64,000 bases of DNA from Mycolicibacter sinensis (GTDB taxonomy: Bacteria; Actinomycetota; Actinomycetes; Mycobacteriales; Mycobacteriaceae). Shown piece after piece: positions 8,841 to 17,142 of this stretch; positions within the stretch are counted from its first letter, which is position 1; each line of letters begins with the position of its first letter. The notes beneath the pieces were generated by a model. The model was not told where the DNA came from. It saw nothing but the letters and a program-made list of their open reading frames with translations, and made no database searches. Both the position numbers and the translations under genes were made by a program. The stretch spans positions 1 through 64,000 of the forward strand of contig NZ_LZIN01000098.1 of assembly GCF_001667375.1 (NCBI RefSeq), in the 5' to 3' direction.

Positions 8841-9434
8841 ATGCGGAAATGGTGGGCGCGGGCCGCCGCCGGTGCGGTTGCCTGCGCGGCGGCGACCGGG
8901 GTGCTGCCGGTCCCGGGCCCCGCCGTCGCTGATTCCAACCAGCCGCCGGCCCTTCCGGTGTTCGTGCCGACGCCCACCCACTGGTCACCCCATATGGACT
9001 TCTGGCCGTACAACACGTTCACCTATCAGGTCACGCCGGAGATGATCAGCGGCATGTCGGACTCCTGCCAGTGGTTCGCCGCGCAGTTCGACCCGCTGAT
9101 GGGCCAGATCAACGACTTCAACCGCACCCTGGCCGACCGCCACGACGTCTACCCCGGCGTGCAGCCGCAGGCCGATGCGGTGCTGGCCAACATCGACCGG
9201 TCGACGGGTTTTCTGGGGCCGCGCCTGCAGCCGCTGACGATCCGCAACAGCCCCGACAACTACGGGCCGTATTCGCCGATCTACGGCGGCGAGCAGCTGA
9301 CCGGGGTGCTGTTCCAGTTGTCCCGCATCGCCGACAGTATGCGCAAGAAGCAGCCGGCGGGCTTCGCCCGTCCCCATATCGATTCCGCCGCCGGATGGGG
9401 CAGCGCGTTGCGCAATTCCGGGGCCTGCACCTGA
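8841..9434 (+). CDS. Secreted protein of unknown function, linked to mce genes
   Basis: A 197-residue protein with a clear Sec signal peptide: MRKWWARAA, a hydrophobic alanine-rich core, and a likely cleavage after the AVA near residue 31. The mature part has aromatic-rich stretches (MDFWPYNTFTYQVTPEMI, DSCQWFAAQFDPLM) and two cysteines, one near the centre and one near the C-terminus. I do not recognise a domain. Start ATG 8841 is preceded by GGGGAG. It is followed 32 bases later by the Mce-associated protein gene and is divergent from the mce operon, so a role at the cell surface connected with Mce transport is an inference from position only. Confidence 0.8.
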   Translation: MRKWWARAAAGAVACAAATGVLPVPGPAVADSNQPPALPVFVPTPTHWSPHMDFWPYNTFTYQVTPEMISGMSDSCQWFAAQFDPLMGQINDFNRTLADRHDVYPGVQPQADAVLANIDRSTGFLGPRLQPLTIRNSPDNYGPYSPIYGGEQLTGVLFQLSRIADSMRKKQPAGFARPHIDSAAGWGSALRNSGACT

Positions 9435-9466
9435 GACTCCCGCTGCTGCCGGGTAGGTTCGGTCAC

Positions 9467-10069
9467 GTGTCGGAGGAGACGGATTCGGCCGACGATCACG
9501 TCGAAGTCGAGGTCGAAGACGAGGCTGTCCTCGACACGGCAACCGATGACACGGCAACGAACGAACCGCAGCCCGTCGACGCCGGTGCCGGCCCGGGCAG
9601 CACGAGGCGGCGAGGGATCGCCGTGGCGGTGTTGGCGCTGGGCGTGATCGGCGCGGCCTACGAAGGCTGGCTGCTGTTCGCCCACCATCAGCGCGAGGTG
9701 GCCGCCGCGCAGGCGCTCGACGCCGCCCAGAAGTACACCACGGTGTTGACCGGGGTGGACCCGGCGGCGATCGACAAGAACTTCGCCGAGGTGCTCGACG
9801 GGGCCACCGGCGAGTTCAAGGACATGTACGCCGCGTCCAGCGAGCAGCTGCGCCAACTGTTGATCGACAACAAGGCCGCCGCGCACGGCACCGTCATCGA
9901 GGCGGCGGTCAAGTCCGCGGCCAAGAACCAGGTCGAGGTGCTGCTGTTCGTCGATCAGTCGGTGAGCAACAAGGCCTAGCCGCAGGCGCGGATCGACCGC
10001 AGCCGCATCGTGATGACCATGGAGAAGGTGAACGGCCGCTGGCTGGCCGCCAAGGTCGACATGCCCTGA
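9467..10069 (+). pseudogene. Mce-associated membrane protein (Mas) interrupted by an in-frame amber codon
   Basis: The reading frame from GTG 9467 encodes an acidic N-terminus (about 45 residues), one membrane segment (about 52-70) and an extracytoplasmic domain typical of Mce-associated membrane proteins, which stabilise Mce complexes. TAG at 9977-9979 (codon 171) stops it. The same frame continues for another 29 sense codons (PQARIDRSRIVMTMEKVNGR then WLAAKVDMP) to TGA at 10067-10069. That tail is exactly the C-terminal strand expected for the family. A single C-to-T change (CAG to TAG) explains this. Whether it is a real nonsense mutation, readthrough or a sequence error cannot be settled here. 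Confidence 0.8.
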
Positions 10070-10089
10070 GCAATGGCGGCAGCCCGCCG

Positions 10090-11211
10090 TTAGTTGAACG
10101 CCAACCAGCTGGGCAGTGCGCGTTCATGGGCGTCGCACAACACCTGCGCGGTGTCGCACGACCCGCGCGGCACACCGGCGCCGGTCCACATGCCGCCGGC
10201 GTCGCGGCGCAGCACCACCGCCGACGACGAACCGCCGTCGAGCAGGACGGCGTGATCGCTGCCCAGGCCGCGGAACAGGTCCTGCATGTTGTCCGGGGTG
10301 TAGTGGCCGCCCTGGAAGATGTACATCTCGTCCTTGGCCCGCGAATAGCCCAGCGCGGTGCGCGCCGCGCTGGGCCCGCCGTCGTTGAGTTGCCCGGTGA
10401 CGCCGGGCGCCAGCAGCCCCAGCCCGCTTACCGCGACGAACCGGTCCCCGCGTTCCACCAGGCCGGTGATGGTCGGCCCGGCCGCGTCATAGTCCCCGCC
10501 GTCGCGGCCGCCGCGCGGCCACAACACATACGGCGCGCCGCGGGTCGGCAGGATCATCGTGGTCAGCGTCGACCAGTGCTCGTTGCCGCCGGACAGTCCC
10601 TGCTTGCCGGCGTAAGGGATGGTGCCGGTGACGGCGACGTTGGCCCGGCCCTTGCCGCGGGTGTTGTCCACGTAGGCCCCCAGCGGGGAACTGCATTTGG
10701 TGGTCCGCCAGGATCCGCCGCGCTGGCCGCGGATGTCGAAGAAGTTGGCGTTGATCGCCACCATCGGCCGGCCCAGCGCCTGCCAGGCCTGCAGCGGGGT
10801 ATACAGCTCGGAGGCCTGCAGCAGCCCCTCGCTGGTGCGGGCCCGCGGATCGCGTTCGCAGCGGCTCTGGACACCGCTGTGACTGTCGACCAGCAGGTGC
10901 GGCTCGATGCGCTGCGAGGCCGCCTTGAGCACGACGAGGTGCCCGCCGCCGGACATCTCATACCAGTCGCCGGCGGCGTTGAGCATCGGTGCGGGATGCC
11001 CGCCGCCGAAGTTGTAGACCACGTAGGAGCCCGGCGTGCGGGCGATCGCGGCGGCCAATTGGTCTTGGGCGGCCGCGCGCGCGGTCGGCAGGCCCGGGCC
11101 GAACGCCAGGGTGGCGAACAGCAGCACCGCGCTGCAACCGGCCGCCAGGCGGCGCGCGAAAGCCCTTGGAGTCAGCAATGTTTGCCCCTTCGGCTCCGGA
11201 CCGGCAGACAC
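10090..11211 (-). CDS. Secreted phosphodiester glycosidase (NAGPA) domain protein
   Basis: A 373-residue protein with a signal peptide (RRLAAGCSAVLLFATLAFG, cleavage near ARA) and a C-terminal phosphodiester glycosidase domain of the NAGPA family. The diagnostic pieces are NANFFDIRG, the ARTALGYSRAKDEMYIF strand and DGGSSSAVVLRR. Such enzymes remove sugar groups from phosphodiesters. The bacterial substrates are mostly unknown but probably envelope polysaccharide or phosphoglycans. Start is GTG 11211. A TTG one codon earlier is possible. It converges on the Mas gene. The substrate is not inferable from the sequence. Confidence 0.85.
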   Translation of the reverse strand: MSAGPEPKGQTLLTPRAFARRLAAGCSAVLLFATLAFGPGLPTARAAAQDQLAAAIARTPGSYVVYNFGGGHPAPMLNAAGDWYEMSGGGHLVVLKAASQRIEPHLLVDSHSGVQSRCERDPRARTSEGLLQASELYTPLQAWQALGRPMVAINANFFDIRGQRGGSWRTTKCSSPLGAYVDNTRGKGRANVAVTGTIPYAGKQGLSGGNEHWSTLTTMILPTRGAPYVLWPRGGRDGGDYDAAGPTITGLVERGDRFVAVSGLGLLAPGVTGQLNDGGPSAARTALGYSRAKDEMYIFQGGHYTPDNMQDLFRGLGSDHAVLLDGGSSSAVVLRRDAGGMWTGAGVPRGSCDTAQVLCDAHERALPSWLAFN

Positions 11212-11300
11212 CAAGTTCCCAGGCTAGCCACAGAAACCGCCGGGGTGGCGTCCCGTGATCGGACTGTGCTCCGTCGGTGCCGGATCGGTTATCGGCGTGA

Positions 11301-12023
11301 TCAGCCGCCGAGTGGGGCCTGCATAGCCCAGATCAGGAGCTCCGCCGCCGTTTCGGCGCGCACCCGTGGGCCGCCGCCGCCGGTGAAGCGGACCGCGTCA
11401 CCGGTGTGCAGCGCGCCGGTGCCCTCCAACTCGACCCGGCCGCGCGCGACGAACAGATGCACGTACGGGGCGTCGGGCAGTTCAACGCTGCCACCGGGCC
11501 GCAGCCGGGCGGCGTACAGCGTGGCGCCGGCGTTGCCGATGGTGATCGCGGCCTGCGGGTCGCTGCCGGAGGCGACGGTGACCAGCCCACCGCCGGTCAG
11601 CGCGTCGCCGATCTCCTGCTGTTGATAGCCCGGGGTGCCGCCGGGCGTGTCGGGGATGACCCACATCTGAACAAAATGCACCGGCTCACTGCCCGATTCG
11701 TTGCGTTCGGAATGCGCGATGCCGGTGCCGGCCGACATCCGCTGGGCCAGTCCGGGGCGGATCACCCCGGAGTTGCCGAGCGAATCGCGGTGGGTCAACT
11801 CGCCGGACAGCACCCAGGTGACGATCTCGGCGTCGCGATGCCGGTGAGTGTCAAAGCCGGAATCCGGCGCCACCACGTCGTCGTTGTTGACCAGCAGCAG
11901 TCCATGGTGGGTGTTGTCCGGGTCGTAGTAGTCGTTGAACGAGAACGAATGCCGCGACGTCAGCCACGGTGCACGGGTGACCGCCCGGTCGGCGGCCCGG
12001 CGCACCTCGCGCAAGCCGGTCAT
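11301..12023 (-). CDS. Pirin-family protein (bicupin)
   Basis: A 240-residue pirin/YhhW-type bicupin. The N-terminal cupin shows the metal-binding pattern DTHRHRDAEIVTW, with a further histidine in GELTHRDS and a glutamate/histidine set in GTGIAHSERN. The C-terminal half has the family's second barrel. Pirins bind iron or other metals, and some have quercetinase activity. Start ATG 12023 is preferred to a much longer frame whose upstream part is not pirin-like. By similarity and position (just before the monoacylglycerol lipase block) it corresponds to M. tuberculosis Rv0181c. Confidence 0.88.
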   Translation of the reverse strand: MTGLREVRRAADRAVTRAPWLTSRHSFSFNDYYDPDNTHHGLLLVNNDDVVAPDSGFDTHRHRDAEIVTWVLSGELTHRDSLGNSGVIRPGLAQRMSAGTGIAHSERNESGSEPVHFVQMWVIPDTPGGTPGYQQQEIGDALTGGGLVTVASGSDPQAAITIGNAGATLYAARLRPGGSVELPDAPYVHLFVARGRVELEGTGALHTGDAVRFTGGGGPRVRAETAAELLIWAMQAPLGG

Positions 12024-12120
12024 GACCGCCAGGCTAGCGCGCGGCCGGAGATTACCTGCCCGGCTCTTCGGGTACGCGCTGCAGGCGGCATTCCGTTCGA
12101 CAAGCAGGTAGGTGTCCGCG

Positions 12121-12294
12121 ATGCAACGCGAAAGCGCAAACCACAGTCCTCGGGAAGACGACCAGCTCAAGGCGGAGCTGCGAGGCACGCTGCAGGGCAA
12201 CCGGTCCAGCCGGGTAGAGGAGTGGCGCGACCCGGAGCCGCCGGCCGACGACGATCCGGACATCCCGCTGGCCGGCCCGCCGCCGGGGTCTTGA
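12121..12294 (+). CDS. Small hydrophilic protein of unknown function
   Basis: A 57-residue, highly charged and probably disordered protein (MQRESANHSPREDDQLKAEL..., ending in an acidic PPADDDPDIPLAGPPP stretch). ATG 12121 lies nine bases after an AGGTAGG ribosome-binding sequence. A GTG three codons earlier is also possible. It sits 16 bases upstream of the SDR gene on the same strand, so the two are probably cotranscribed. I recall similar short proteins in other mycobacteria but know of no function. Confidence 0.65.
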   Translation: MQRESANHSPREDDQLKAELRGTLQGNRSSRVEEWRDPEPPADDDPDIPLAGPPPGS

Positions 12295-12310
12295 TCAGAA
12301 AGGCCGACCG

Positions 12311-12949
12311 ATGGGTTTTCCCGAACAGCAGCAGAAACCGCCCGGGGTTCAGAGTGGGATGCAGCCGGTGCCCGACTGCGGTGAAACCAGCTATCAGGGC
12401 TCGGGCAAGCTGACCGGTAAACGTACGGTCATTACCGGCGGAGACAGCGGCATCGACGTGCTGGTCAACAACGCCGCCTACCAGATGAGTCATCCCAGCC
12501 TGGACGAGATCAACGACGACGAATGGGACTACACCTTCAAGCTCAACATCGGCGCGTACTTCTATCTGATCAAGGCGGCACTGCCGCACATGGGCGCCGG
12601 CGCGTCGATCATCGGCAGTTCCTCGGTCAACTCCGACGCCCCCAACCCCAGCCTGGCACCGTACGCGGCGACCAAAGCGGCGATCGCCAACTTCTCGGCG
12701 AGTCTCGCGCAGCTGCTCGGCGACAAGGGGATCCGGGTGAACAGCGTGGCGCCCGGCCCGATCTGGACGCCGCTGATCCCCTCGACGCTGCCGCCCGATG
12801 CGGTGGCGTCGTTCGGTGACAACGTGCCGCTGGGCCGCGCCGGCCAACCGGCCGAACTCGCGTCCAGCTATGTGCTGCTCGCCTCCGACGACGCCAGCTA
12901 CATCTCCGGGGCGCGCCTGGCCGTCACCGGAGGACGGCCGATCCTCTAG
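12311..12949 (+). pseudogene. SDR oxidoreductase with internal in-frame deletion of the cofactor domain
   Basis: The 212-residue product resembles the YghA-type SDRs of about 290 residues that begin with a proline-rich leader and KLTGKRTVITGGDSGIG. Here TGGDSGI (residues 42-48) joins directly to DVLVNNAAYQ (49-58). The roughly 70-75 residues that normally lie between them, which complete the Rossmann dinucleotide site, are missing. The catalytic serine (about 103-105), Tyr118 and Lys122 and the C-terminal half are intact. The junction GGCATCGACGTG suggests recombination between short repeats encoding GI and GID. The frame is kept, so a protein may be made, but NAD(P) binding should be lost. 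Confidence 0.8.
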
Positions 12950-12951
12950 AT

Positions 12952-14076
12952 TTACCAGTCGGATTCGTCGAAGGTGATGACGCCGCGGATGTTCTTGCCG
13001 TCGACCATGTCGGCGTAGCCGTCGTTGATGTTCTCCAGCTTGTAGGTCGTGGTGATCATCTCGTCGACCTTGAGCAGCCCGGACTTGTACAGGCCCACCA
13101 GCCGCGGCGTCTCAATGTGGGAGCTGCCGCCGCCGAAGATGTTGCCCTTCAACGTCTTCTGCAGCATGGTGAACAGGAACAGATTCAGCTTGACGTCGGC
13201 GTCGACCATCGAGCCCATGCCGGTGACCACGCAGGTGCCGGTCTTGGCGGTCAGGGTCAGCGCCTCTTCGATGTACTCGCCCTTCATGTCGCCGACGGCG
13301 ATGATCACCTTGTCGGCCATCAGGCCCCAGGTCTCCTCCATGACCGGCATGATCGCCTCGGCCATCGACGGGTAGACGTGGGTGGCCCCGAACTTGACGG
13401 CCGCATCGCGCTTGAACGCCACCGGGTCGATCGCGATGACGCGCCGTGCACCGGACAGCACCGCGCCCTGCAGGGCGCTCATGCCGATCCCGCCGACGCC
13501 GATGATGATCACGGTCTCGCCGGGCTTGACCTCGGCGACGTTGGTGGCCGACCCGAACCCGGTCGGCACCGCGCAACCCATGATCGCCGCGGTCTCGAAC
13601 GGCACGTCGGAGTCGATCTTGACGACCGAATCGGCGTGCACGGTCATGTACGGGGCGAAGGTGCCGAGCAGGTTCATCGGGGAGACCTCATGCGACCCGG
13701 CGTGGATCCGGTTGGTGCCGTCGGCGATGGCCTTGCCGCCCAGCAGCACTGCCCCGCGGTCACACAGCGAACGGAAACCCTTCATACACGGCGGGCAGGA
13801 ACCACAGGCCGGGATGAAGGCCATCACCACGTGGTCGCCTTCTTCCAGGCCGGTCACCCCCTTGCCGACCTTGGTGATGACCCCGGCGCCCTCGTGGCCG
13901 CCGAGCGCCGGCAGACCGATCGGGGTGGCTCCGGTGGTCAGGTGGTAGTCGGAGTGGCACATGCCCGCGGCATGCACCCGGACCTGGACCTCGCCGTCGA
14001 CCGGGTCGCCCAGCTCGATCTCGTCGACCCGCCACGGCGAGTTCAGCTCCCACAACAATGCGCCCTTGGTCTTCAT
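12952..14076 (-). CDS. NDMA-dependent zinc alcohol dehydrogenase
   Basis: A 374-residue medium-chain zinc dehydrogenase. Catalytic zinc ligands C40 and H61 (GMCHSD, GGHEGAG) and four structural cysteines C91, C94, C97 and C105 are present. The coenzyme fold shows VIIIGVGGIGMSALQGA. The MKTKGALLWE start and overall sequence match actinobacterial dehydrogenases that hold NAD(H) tightly and reoxidise it with an artificial or redox-protein acceptor, often in a mycofactocin context (compare AdhB and AdhE1 of M. tuberculosis). Start ATG 14076 is chosen because the upstream 18 codons are not conserved. It converges tail to tail with the SDR remnant, two bases apart. Confidence 0.9.
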   Translation of the reverse strand: MKTKGALLWELNSPWRVDEIELGDPVDGEVQVRVHAAGMCHSDYHLTTGATPIGLPALGGHEGAGVITKVGKGVTGLEEGDHVVMAFIPACGSCPPCMKGFRSLCDRGAVLLGGKAIADGTNRIHAGSHEVSPMNLLGTFAPYMTVHADSVVKIDSDVPFETAAIMGCAVPTGFGSATNVAEVKPGETVIIIGVGGIGMSALQGAVLSGARRVIAIDPVAFKRDAAVKFGATHVYPSMAEAIMPVMEETWGLMADKVIIAVGDMKGEYIEEALTLTAKTGTCVVTGMGSMVDADVKLNLFLFTMLQKTLKGNIFGGGSSHIETPRLVGLYKSGLLKVDEMITTTYKLENINDGYADMVDGKNIRGVITFDESDW

Positions 14077-14158
14077 GCGGGCGATCTTAGCCAGTTGGCC
14101 GGAACGTGTTACAACTCCGGTGCCCAGCACCAGGGTTGAGCTGCTAAAACAGCTCTTA

Positions 14159-14899
14159 TCACCCCTTGTGCGGGATGCCCACCGACAGCCCGCCGTCGAT
14201 GACCAGGTCCGCCCCGGTCATGTAGGAGGACTCGTCGGAGGCCAAGAAGACCACCGCGGTCGACACCTCGGCGGACTTGGCGCCCCGGCCCAGCGGGATC
14301 TGCAGCGAGTCGTCGGGGATGGCGATCGTCATCCGGGTGCGGATCAAGCCGGGCAGCACACTGTTGATCCGGATGTTGTGCGGGGCCAGCTCCACGGCGG
14401 CCGCTTTGGCCAGGCCGCGCACCGCCCACTTCGAGGCCACGTAACTGTGCAGCCCGGCGGTGCCGCGGATGCCCTCCACCGAGGAGATGTTGATGATGGA
14501 GCCGCCACCGGCCGACTTCATCGGTGCCACGGCCGCGTGCATGCCCAGCATCGTCCCGGTCAGGTTCACATCGAGCACCTGCTGCCAGGCGGCGGCGTCG
14601 AAGTTCTCCAGGGTGTTGTACTTGGCGATCCCGGCGTTGTTCACCACCACGTTGAGGCGGCCGAACTCCTCGACGGCGCATTGCACCGCGGTCTGCCAAT
14701 CCTGGCTCTGGGTGACATCGAGGCGGACGAACCGGGCGGTGTCGGAGCCCAGCTCGTCGGCGAGCTTGGCGCCCTCCTCGTCGAGGATGTCGCCGATCAC
14801 GATCTTCGCGCCCTCGGCGGCCAAGGCGCGTGCATGCGCGGCACCCATGCCCCGCGCGCCGCCGCTGATCAGCGCAATCTTGCCCTCGAGTCTGCCCAT
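14159..14899 (-). CDS. SDR oxidoreductase, FabG3 / hydroxysteroid dehydrogenase-like
   Basis: A 246-residue classical SDR: SGGARGMGAAH nucleotide site (residues 12-22), NNAG at 87-90, catalytic Ser139/Ser140, Tyr153 and Lys157 (YVASK), and a C-terminal SYMTGADLVIDGG. It resembles M. tuberculosis FabG3 (Rv2002), a 3-alpha/20-beta-hydroxysteroid dehydrogenase, more than fatty-acid FabG, so a steroid or other lipid alcohol is a plausible substrate. It is divergent from the monoacylglycerol lipase gene with only 48 bases between the start codons. Confidence 0.88.
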   Translation of the reverse strand: MGRLEGKIALISGGARGMGAAHARALAAEGAKIVIGDILDEEGAKLADELGSDTARFVRLDVTQSQDWQTAVQCAVEEFGRLNVVVNNAGIAKYNTLENFDAAAWQQVLDVNLTGTMLGMHAAVAPMKSAGGGSIINISSVEGIRGTAGLHSYVASKWAVRGLAKAAAVELAPHNIRINSVLPGLIRTRMTIAIPDDSLQIPLGRGAKSAEVSTAVVFLASDESSYMTGADLVIDGGLSVGIPHKG

Positions 14900-14947
14900 G
14901 GCGCCTCAGGTTACCGGGGCGCGATGTTTGCCCGTTACGCTGCCCTG

Positions 14948-15787
14948 ATGGCTGTCACCCGCACCGAACGAACCTTTGACGGTGTCCGGGGAGTGCAGAT
15001 CGTCTACGACACCTGGACACCGGAAACGGCACCTCGTGCCGTGGTGGTGCTCTCGCACGGCTTCGGTGAACACGCCCGCCGCTACGACCACGTCGCGGCG
15101 CGGTTCGCCGAAGCCGGGCTGGTGACCTACGCGCTGGATCACCGCGGCCACGGCCGATCCGGAGGCAAGCGGGTGCTGTGCCGGGACATCTCGGAATACA
15201 CCGGCGACTTCCACACGTTGGCGGGCATCGCCGCCCGGGAGCACCCCGGGTCGCCGCGGGTGGTGCTCGGGCATTCCATGGGCGGGGCGATCGTGTTCAG
15301 CTACGGCGTCGACCGCCCCGACGACTACCAATTGATGGTGCTGTCGGGGCCCGCGGTGGATATGGCCGGCACCGTCTCGCCGTTGCTGGCGTTCGTCGCC
15401 AAAGCGCTCGGTGTGCTCGCCCCCGGCCTGCCGGTCGAGAAGCTCGACTCCAACCTGGTCTCCCGCGATCCGGCGGTGGTGGCGGCGTACAACGAGGATC
15501 CCCTGGTGCACCACGGTCGGGTGCCGGCCGGTGTGGCGCGGGCGCTGATCAAAGTCGGCGAAACCATGCCGTCGCGGGCGGCGGCACTTACCGCGCCGCT
15601 GCTGGTGGTGCACGGTGAGCAGGACGGTCTGATCCCCGCCGAGGGCAGCAGGAAGCTGGTGGAGAGTGTCGGGTCCACCGATGTGCGGCGGATCGTGTAC
15701 CCGGATCTGTACCACGAGGTGTTCAACGAGCCCGAGCGCGCGCAGGTGCTCGACGACGTGGTGGGCTGGATCGACGCGCACCTGTGA
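14948..15787 (+). CDS. Monoacylglycerol lipase (Rv0183-type alpha/beta hydrolase)
   Basis: A 279-residue alpha/beta hydrolase closely matching M. tuberculosis Rv0183, a monoacylglycerol lipase that releases fatty acids from monoglycerides. Nucleophile Ser110 lies in GHSMGG, the oxyanion region in SHGFGEHARRYDH, and the Asp and His of the triad in HGEQDGLIP (about 227) and YHEVFNE (about 257). Start ATG 14948 gives the MAVTRTERTF N-terminus expected for the ortholog. It marks the left end of the block that follows the Rv0183-Rv0221 order. Confidence 0.94.
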   Translation: MAVTRTERTFDGVRGVQIVYDTWTPETAPRAVVVLSHGFGEHARRYDHVAARFAEAGLVTYALDHRGHGRSGGKRVLCRDISEYTGDFHTLAGIAAREHPGSPRVVLGHSMGGAIVFSYGVDRPDDYQLMVLSGPAVDMAGTVSPLLAFVAKALGVLAPGLPVEKLDSNLVSRDPAVVAAYNEDPLVHHGRVPAGVARALIKVGETMPSRAAALTAPLLVVHGEQDGLIPAEGSRKLVESVGSTDVRRIVYPDLYHEVFNEPERAQVLDDVVGWIDAHL

Positions 15788-15833
15788 ATCGCCGTCGGCG
15801 CGGTGTCGCTTACGTCGGTTAGCGTTGCCGACC

Positions 15834-15890
15834 ATGAGCACCGACGACGACGAGGCGGAGCGCAGCGACGCTGAGGAGCGGCGGCAATGA
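15834..15890 (+). CDS. 18-codon leader peptide overlapping the next start codon
   Basis: The reading frame MSTDDDEAERSDAEERRQ begins at ATG 15834 and ends in TGA 15888-15890, overlapping the DUF2786 start by ATGA. The first 16 bases are ATGAGCACCGACGACG and the downstream gene begins with a near-identical copy (ATGAGCACCGACGACAAG), so the 53-base segment looks like a partial duplication of that start. A TAGCGT hexamer at 15820-15825 could be a -10 for a leaderless transcript starting at this ATG. Translation is likely on sequence grounds only. Confidence 0.45.
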   Translation: MSTDDDEAERSDAEERRQ

Positions 15891-16639
15891 GCACCGACGA
15901 CAAGATGTTGGCGCGCATCGCCGCACTGCTGCGCCAGGCCGAAGGTACCGACAACGCGCATGAAGCCGACGCGTTCATGGCGGCGGCGCAGCGGCTGGCC
16001 ACCGCGACCTCCATCGACCTGGCGGTGGCCCGCGCGCATTCGGCCACCCGGACCGCGGCGACCGCCCCGGTGCAGCGCACCATCACCATCGGGTCGCCGG
16101 GCGCCAAGGGCTTGCGCACCTACGTGCAATTGTTCGTGGGCATCGCCGCGGCCAACGACGTGCGCTGCGACGTGGCGTCGAACTCCACGTTCGTCTACGC
16201 CTACGGCTTCGCCGAGGACATCGACGCCACTCATGCCCTCTATGCCAGCCTGGTCGTACAGATGGTGCGGGCCTCCGACGTCTACATCGCCAGCGGCGCA
16301 CACCGGCCCACCCCGACCATCACCGCCCGGCTGAACTTCCACCTCGCGTTCGGCGCCCGCGTCGGCCAGCGGCTGGCCGAGGCCCGCGACGAGGCGCGAA
16401 AGGAGGCCGAGGAGGACCATCGCCGTCCGACCGGCACCGCGATCGCGTTGCGCAACAAGGAGATCGAGCTGCACGACTATTACCGCAGCGCGTCGCAGGC
16501 ACGCGGCACCTGGCGGGCCACCCGGGCATCAGCGGGGTATTCCTCGGCAGCACGACGGGCCGGTGACCGGGCCGGCCGGCGAGCACGGCTGGGCGACGAC
16601 ACCGAGCTGTCGGTGGCGCGCTCCGCGCTGGAGCGGTGA
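15887..16639 (+). CDS. DUF2786-domain protein (Rv0184-like)
   Basis: A 250-residue protein with the DUF2786 signature at its N-terminus (DKMLARIAALLRQAEGTDN...HEADAFMAAAQRLA), followed by a helical core and a basic, arginine-rich C-terminal tail. Function is unknown. Its pairing with the metallopeptidase-like gene immediately downstream is conserved in M. tuberculosis (Rv0184-Rv0185), which suggests a common job. GAGGAG at 15873-15878 is a good ribosome-binding site for ATG 15887. Its stop overlaps the next gene by GTGA. Confidence 0.85.
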   Translation: MSTDDKMLARIAALLRQAEGTDNAHEADAFMAAAQRLATATSIDLAVARAHSATRTAATAPVQRTITIGSPGAKGLRTYVQLFVGIAAANDVRCDVASNSTFVYAYGFAEDIDATHALYASLVVQMVRASDVYIASGAHRPTPTITARLNFHLAFGARVGQRLAEARDEARKEAEEDHRRPTGTAIALRNKEIELHDYYRSASQARGTWRATRASAGYSSAARRAGDRAGRRARLGDDTELSVARSALER

Positions 16640-17142
16640 GCGAGCGTTCCGAGCGCGACACCCAGCGCGCCAAGGTCTACGCCGCAGAGGTCTTCGTGCG
16701 GACGTTGTTCGATCGTGCCGCTGAGCGCGGTTCGGGCGACATCGATTTCTTCGGCACCCGGTTGACGCTTCCGCCGGAGGCCCGCTTTGGCTCGGTGGCG
16801 GCGGTGCAGCGTTACGTCGACGACGTCCTGGCGCTGCCGTCGGTACGCGGCCGCTGGCCGGAGGCCCCGGCGTTGCGCGTGCGCGCCCGCCGCGGCGCCA
16901 CGGCGGCGCACTACGAAAAGCTCGGTCAGGCAGGCGTTATCGCGGTGCCGGACCAACGCGGTGCCCAGTGGGCGCTGCGGGAACTGGTGGTGCTCCACGA
17001 GATCGCCCATCATCTGTGCGACATCCGACCGCCGCACGGCCCGGATTTCGTTGCGACGTTGTGCGAGCTGGCCGAGATCGTGATGGGTCCCGAACTGGGC
17101 CATGTGCTGCGGGTGGTGTTCGCCAAAGAAGGCGTCCGGTGA
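16636..17142 (+). CDS. Putative zinc metallohydrolase (TIGR04338 type, Rv0185-like)
   Basis: A 168-residue protein with a zincin-like motif HEIAHH at 121-126 and a third possible ligand at H134 (RPPHGPDF). This matches the actinobacterial family annotated as putative metallohydrolase. The substrate is unknown. Start GTG 16636 overlaps the DUF2786 stop (GTGA), so the two are translationally coupled. The N-terminus MSERSERDTQ is the low-complexity type often found in mycobacterial small genes. Its stop codon lies within the stem of a strong hairpin shared with mymT. Confidence 0.85.
   Translation: MSERSERDTQRAKVYAAEVFVRTLFDRAAERGSGDIDFFGTRLTLPPEARFGSVAAVQRYVDDVLALPSVRGRWPEAPALRVRARRGATAAHYEKLGQAGVIAVPDQRGAQWALRELVVLHEIAHHLCDIRPPHGPDFVATLCELAEIVMGPELGHVLRVVFAKEGVR

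Noticed and set aside
8591..9022. A leftward open frame across the repeat and the start of the secreted-protein gene
   Set aside because: It runs antisense to a good signal peptide and has no recognisable sequence.
13117..14139. A 340-codon open frame opposite the alcohol dehydrogenase gene
   Set aside because: It is the antisense of conserved coding sequence with low-complexity His/Gly/Asp content, a typical high-GC artefact.
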